Source: Halobacteriales archaeon (GTDB lineage Archaea > Thermoplasmatota > SW-10-69-26 > JACQPN01 > JAIVGT01). Taken from it: DNA of 7,020 bases. Shown piece by piece: positions 5,751-7,020 of this stretch (within the stretch, counting starts at the first letter, position 1; the number at the start of each line of letters is the position of its first letter). Position numbers and translations under genes: made by a program. A model generated the notes under the pieces. That model was not told where the DNA came from and did no database searches. It saw nothing but the letters and a program-made list of their open reading frames with translations. The stretch covers positions 1-7,020 of the forward strand of contig JAIVGT010000041.1 in NCBI GenBank assembly GCA_020201485.1, read 5' to 3'.

Positions 5751-6355
5751 GGGGCCTGCTCGTGGACTACGGCGTGGGCAACATCCACAGCGTCCGGCGC
5801 GGCGTGGAGAAGGCGGGCGCGAGGCTCGACGTGCAGGCGCGGCCGAGCGCGGCGCAGCTCAAGGACGCGGATTTCCTCGTCCTCCCCGGCGTGGGCAGCT
5901 TCAGCGCGGGCGCGCGCGGCCTGACCGGCGTGCGGCGCAGCCTGCTGGCCCAGCTCGAGCACGGCAAGCCTGCCCTGGGCATCTGCCTCGGCATGCAATT
6001 GCTGTTCGAGCGGAGCGAGGAAGGCCCGGGGGAAGGGCTCGGCTTCCTGCCCGGCGAGGTGCGGCGCCTGCGCGGGCCGAAGTTCCCCCAGGTCGGATGG
6101 AACGGCGTCGCGGTGAAGCGGGACCCGCTGTTCGAGGGCCTGGGCAGCGGCTTCGACGCGTACTTCGTCAACAGCTTCGCGCCCGTGCCGGCGACGGCGA
6201 GCGACGCCATCGCGCACGCGACGTACGGGACGCGCTTCGTCGCCGGGGTGCGAAGGTTGAATACGTGGGGGGTGCAATTCCACCCGGAGAAGAGCTCCGC
6301 GGCAGGCCTGCGCATCCTGCGGAATTTCACGGGGCTGTGCGAGGAACTGGCATGA
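5747..6355 (+). CDS. hisH: Imidazole glycerol phosphate synthase, glutamine amidotransferase subunit
   Basis: HisH hydrolyses glutamine and channels ammonia to HisF, which makes imidazole glycerol phosphate and AICAR. At 202 residues it has the normal length of a class I glutaminase. The catalytic triad is visible: Cys80 in LGICLGMQLLF (77-87), and His179 and Glu181 in WGVQFHPEKS (174-183). The oxyanion-side PGVGSF (48-53) and the HisF-facing PQVGWN (114-119) are present, as is YFVNSF (139-144), where most HisH proteins I recall have His in place of Asn142. The start is TTG at 5747, overlapping the hisC stop (TTGA). It gives the expected N-terminus LLVDYGVGNIHSV, and there is no ATG at a suitable position. 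The end overlaps hisA by ATGA. HisF is not in the window and is expected just downstream. Confidence 0.96.
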   Translation: MRGLLVDYGVGNIHSVRRGVEKAGARLDVQARPSAAQLKDADFLVLPGVGSFSAGARGLTGVRRSLLAQLEHGKPALGICLGMQLLFERSEEGPGEGLGFLPGEVRRLRGPKFPQVGWNGVAVKRDPLFEGLGSGFDAYFVNSFAPVPATASDAIAHATYGTRFVAGVRRLNTWGVQFHPEKSSAAGLRILRNFTGLCEELA

Positions 6356-7020
6356 TGCTCCTGCCCGCCATCGACCTCAAGGACGGCCGATCCGTCCAGC
6401 TCGTCGGGGGCGACCCGGCGCAGGCCAAGGTCCAGGTGGAGGACGCGCTCGGCCAGGCGCGCGACTTCGTCCGCCAGGGCGCGTCCTCGCTCCACGTCGT
6501 GGACCTGGACGCCGCGCTCGAGACGGGCAGGAGCAACCACGACCTGCTCGCGCGCCTCGTCCGGGAGGCGGGCGTGCCGGTGCAGGTGGGCGGTGGCGTG
6601 CGCAGCACGGAGCGCATCGAGGAGCTGCTGCGCCTGGGGGCGAAGCGGGTCATCGTCGGCACGCGCGCCGTGAAGGACCCGGAGTGGCTGAAGCTGAGCG
6701 CGCAGCGCTTCGGCAGCCGGCTCGTCGTCGCCGTGGACGCGCGGGGCGGCGAGGTCGTGGTGAAGGGCTGGCGCGAGGGCTCCGGCATCAAGCTCCTGGA
6801 CTTCGCCCGGCAGGTGGACAAGCTGGGCGTGGGCGGCCTGCTGTTCACGAACGTGGACGTGGAGGGCAAGCTCGTGGGCATCAACGAGATGCTCGTGAAG
6901 AGCGTGGTCGACGCCGTGGACACGCCCGTGCTCTACGCGGGCGGCATCAGCAGCGTGGACGAGCTGCTCATGCTGCGCGACCTGGGCTGCGAGGCGAGCG
7001 TCATCGGCATGGCCCTCTAC
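6352..7020 (+). CDS. hisA: ProFAR isomerase HisA (C-terminus cut by window end)
   Basis: HisA isomerises ProFAR to PRFAR by an Amadori rearrangement on a (beta/alpha)8 barrel. The 223 codons shown are most of the usual ~240. Key features are LLPAIDLKDG (3-12) with catalytic Asp8, VVDLDAA (49-55), PVQVGGGVRS (76-85) with the first phosphate-binding glycines, VAVDARGGEVVVKGWREGSG (127-145ff) with the second catalytic Asp129, LFTNVDVEGKLVGIN (164-178) with conserved Thr166, and LYAGGISS (194-201), the second phosphate site. The T-N-V-D-V-E-G loop, rather than the bacterial T-D-I-x-R-D-G, resembles archaeal HisA as I recall it. Bifunctional HisA/PriA seems less likely because a full his operon surrounds it. 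The ATG at 6352 overlaps the hisH stop. The adjoining ATG at 6355 is an equal alternative, and GAGGA (6341-6345) would suit either. Confidence 0.95.
   Translation, partial: MMLLPAIDLKDGRSVQLVGGDPAQAKVQVEDALGQARDFVRQGASSLHVVDLDAALETGRSNHDLLARLVREAGVPVQVGGGVRSTERIEELLRLGAKRVIVGTRAVKDPEWLKLSAQRFGSRLVVAVDARGGEVVVKGWREGSGIKLLDFARQVDKLGVGGLLFTNVDVEGKLVGINEMLVKSVVDAVDTPVLYAGGISSVDELLMLRDLGCEASVIGMALY

Noticed and set aside
6247..6335. Patch of lower GC and less biased codons near the end of hisH as a sign of recombination
   Set aside because: The stretch encodes the conserved W-G-V-Q-F-H-P-E-K motif in frame. A few A/T-ending codons over so short a length are not evidence of transfer.
1..7020. CRISPR array, tRNA/rRNA gene, insertion sequence or defence system
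   Set aside because: No spaced repeats, no tRNA-like arms, no terminal inverted repeats or transposase motifs were seen. The window is almost fully occupied by housekeeping metabolism genes.

Overview
The window reads as chromosomal DNA from a very GC-rich archaeon (roughly 70% G+C by eye, with strong G/C preference at third codon positions). The evidence for an archaeon is mostly architectural. Each gene that opens a transcription unit has an AT-rich TATA-like element, the rarest kind of word in this DNA, about 25-40 bp before its start codon. In at least three cases (aminotransferase, dihydroorotase, hisG) the spacing puts transcription start at or next to the start codon, i.e. leaderless mRNA. 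Genes inside the operon instead carry Shine-Dalgarno-like sequences. An AMMECR1-family protein, a long-form HisG and a HisA with a T-N-V-D-V-E-G loop agree with this. The proteins are not unusually acidic, so a halophilic archaeon is unlikely. A Thermoplasmatota-like lineage is a guess only.

Layout. Positions 1-218 (minus) hold the N-terminus of a class I PLP aminotransferase. It diverges from an AMMECR1-family gene (279-887, plus), and the two appear to share one symmetric TATA element. AMMECR1 converges on a small CxxC...CxxH protein gene (888-1094, minus) with no spacer between the stop codons. A short divergent promoter region then leads to dihydroorotase (1247-2515, plus). Its stop codon lies inside the promoter of a histidine operon: hisG-hisD-hisC-hisH-hisA (2537 to beyond 7020), with hisA cut by the window end.

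How the genes work together. HisG joins ATP and PRPP and is the expected feedback-controlled entry step. HisA isomerises ProFAR to PRFAR. HisH feeds ammonia to HisF (not in view). HisC transaminates imidazole acetol phosphate and HisD oxidises histidinol to histidine. HisF, HisI, HisE and HisB activities are required but not seen, so they are probably downstream or elsewhere. The four his junctions are all 4-base NTGA overlaps, suggesting tight translational coupling. Dihydroorotase belongs to pyrimidine synthesis, the other PRPP-consuming pathway.

I see no mobile element, CRISPR array, RNA gene, phage gene or clearly new multi-gene system. The most interesting items are the orphan zinc-ribbon-like gene, the shared bidirectional TATA element, a dyad over the hisG start, a divergent HisC sequence type, and a his operon with no hisB between hisC and hisH.
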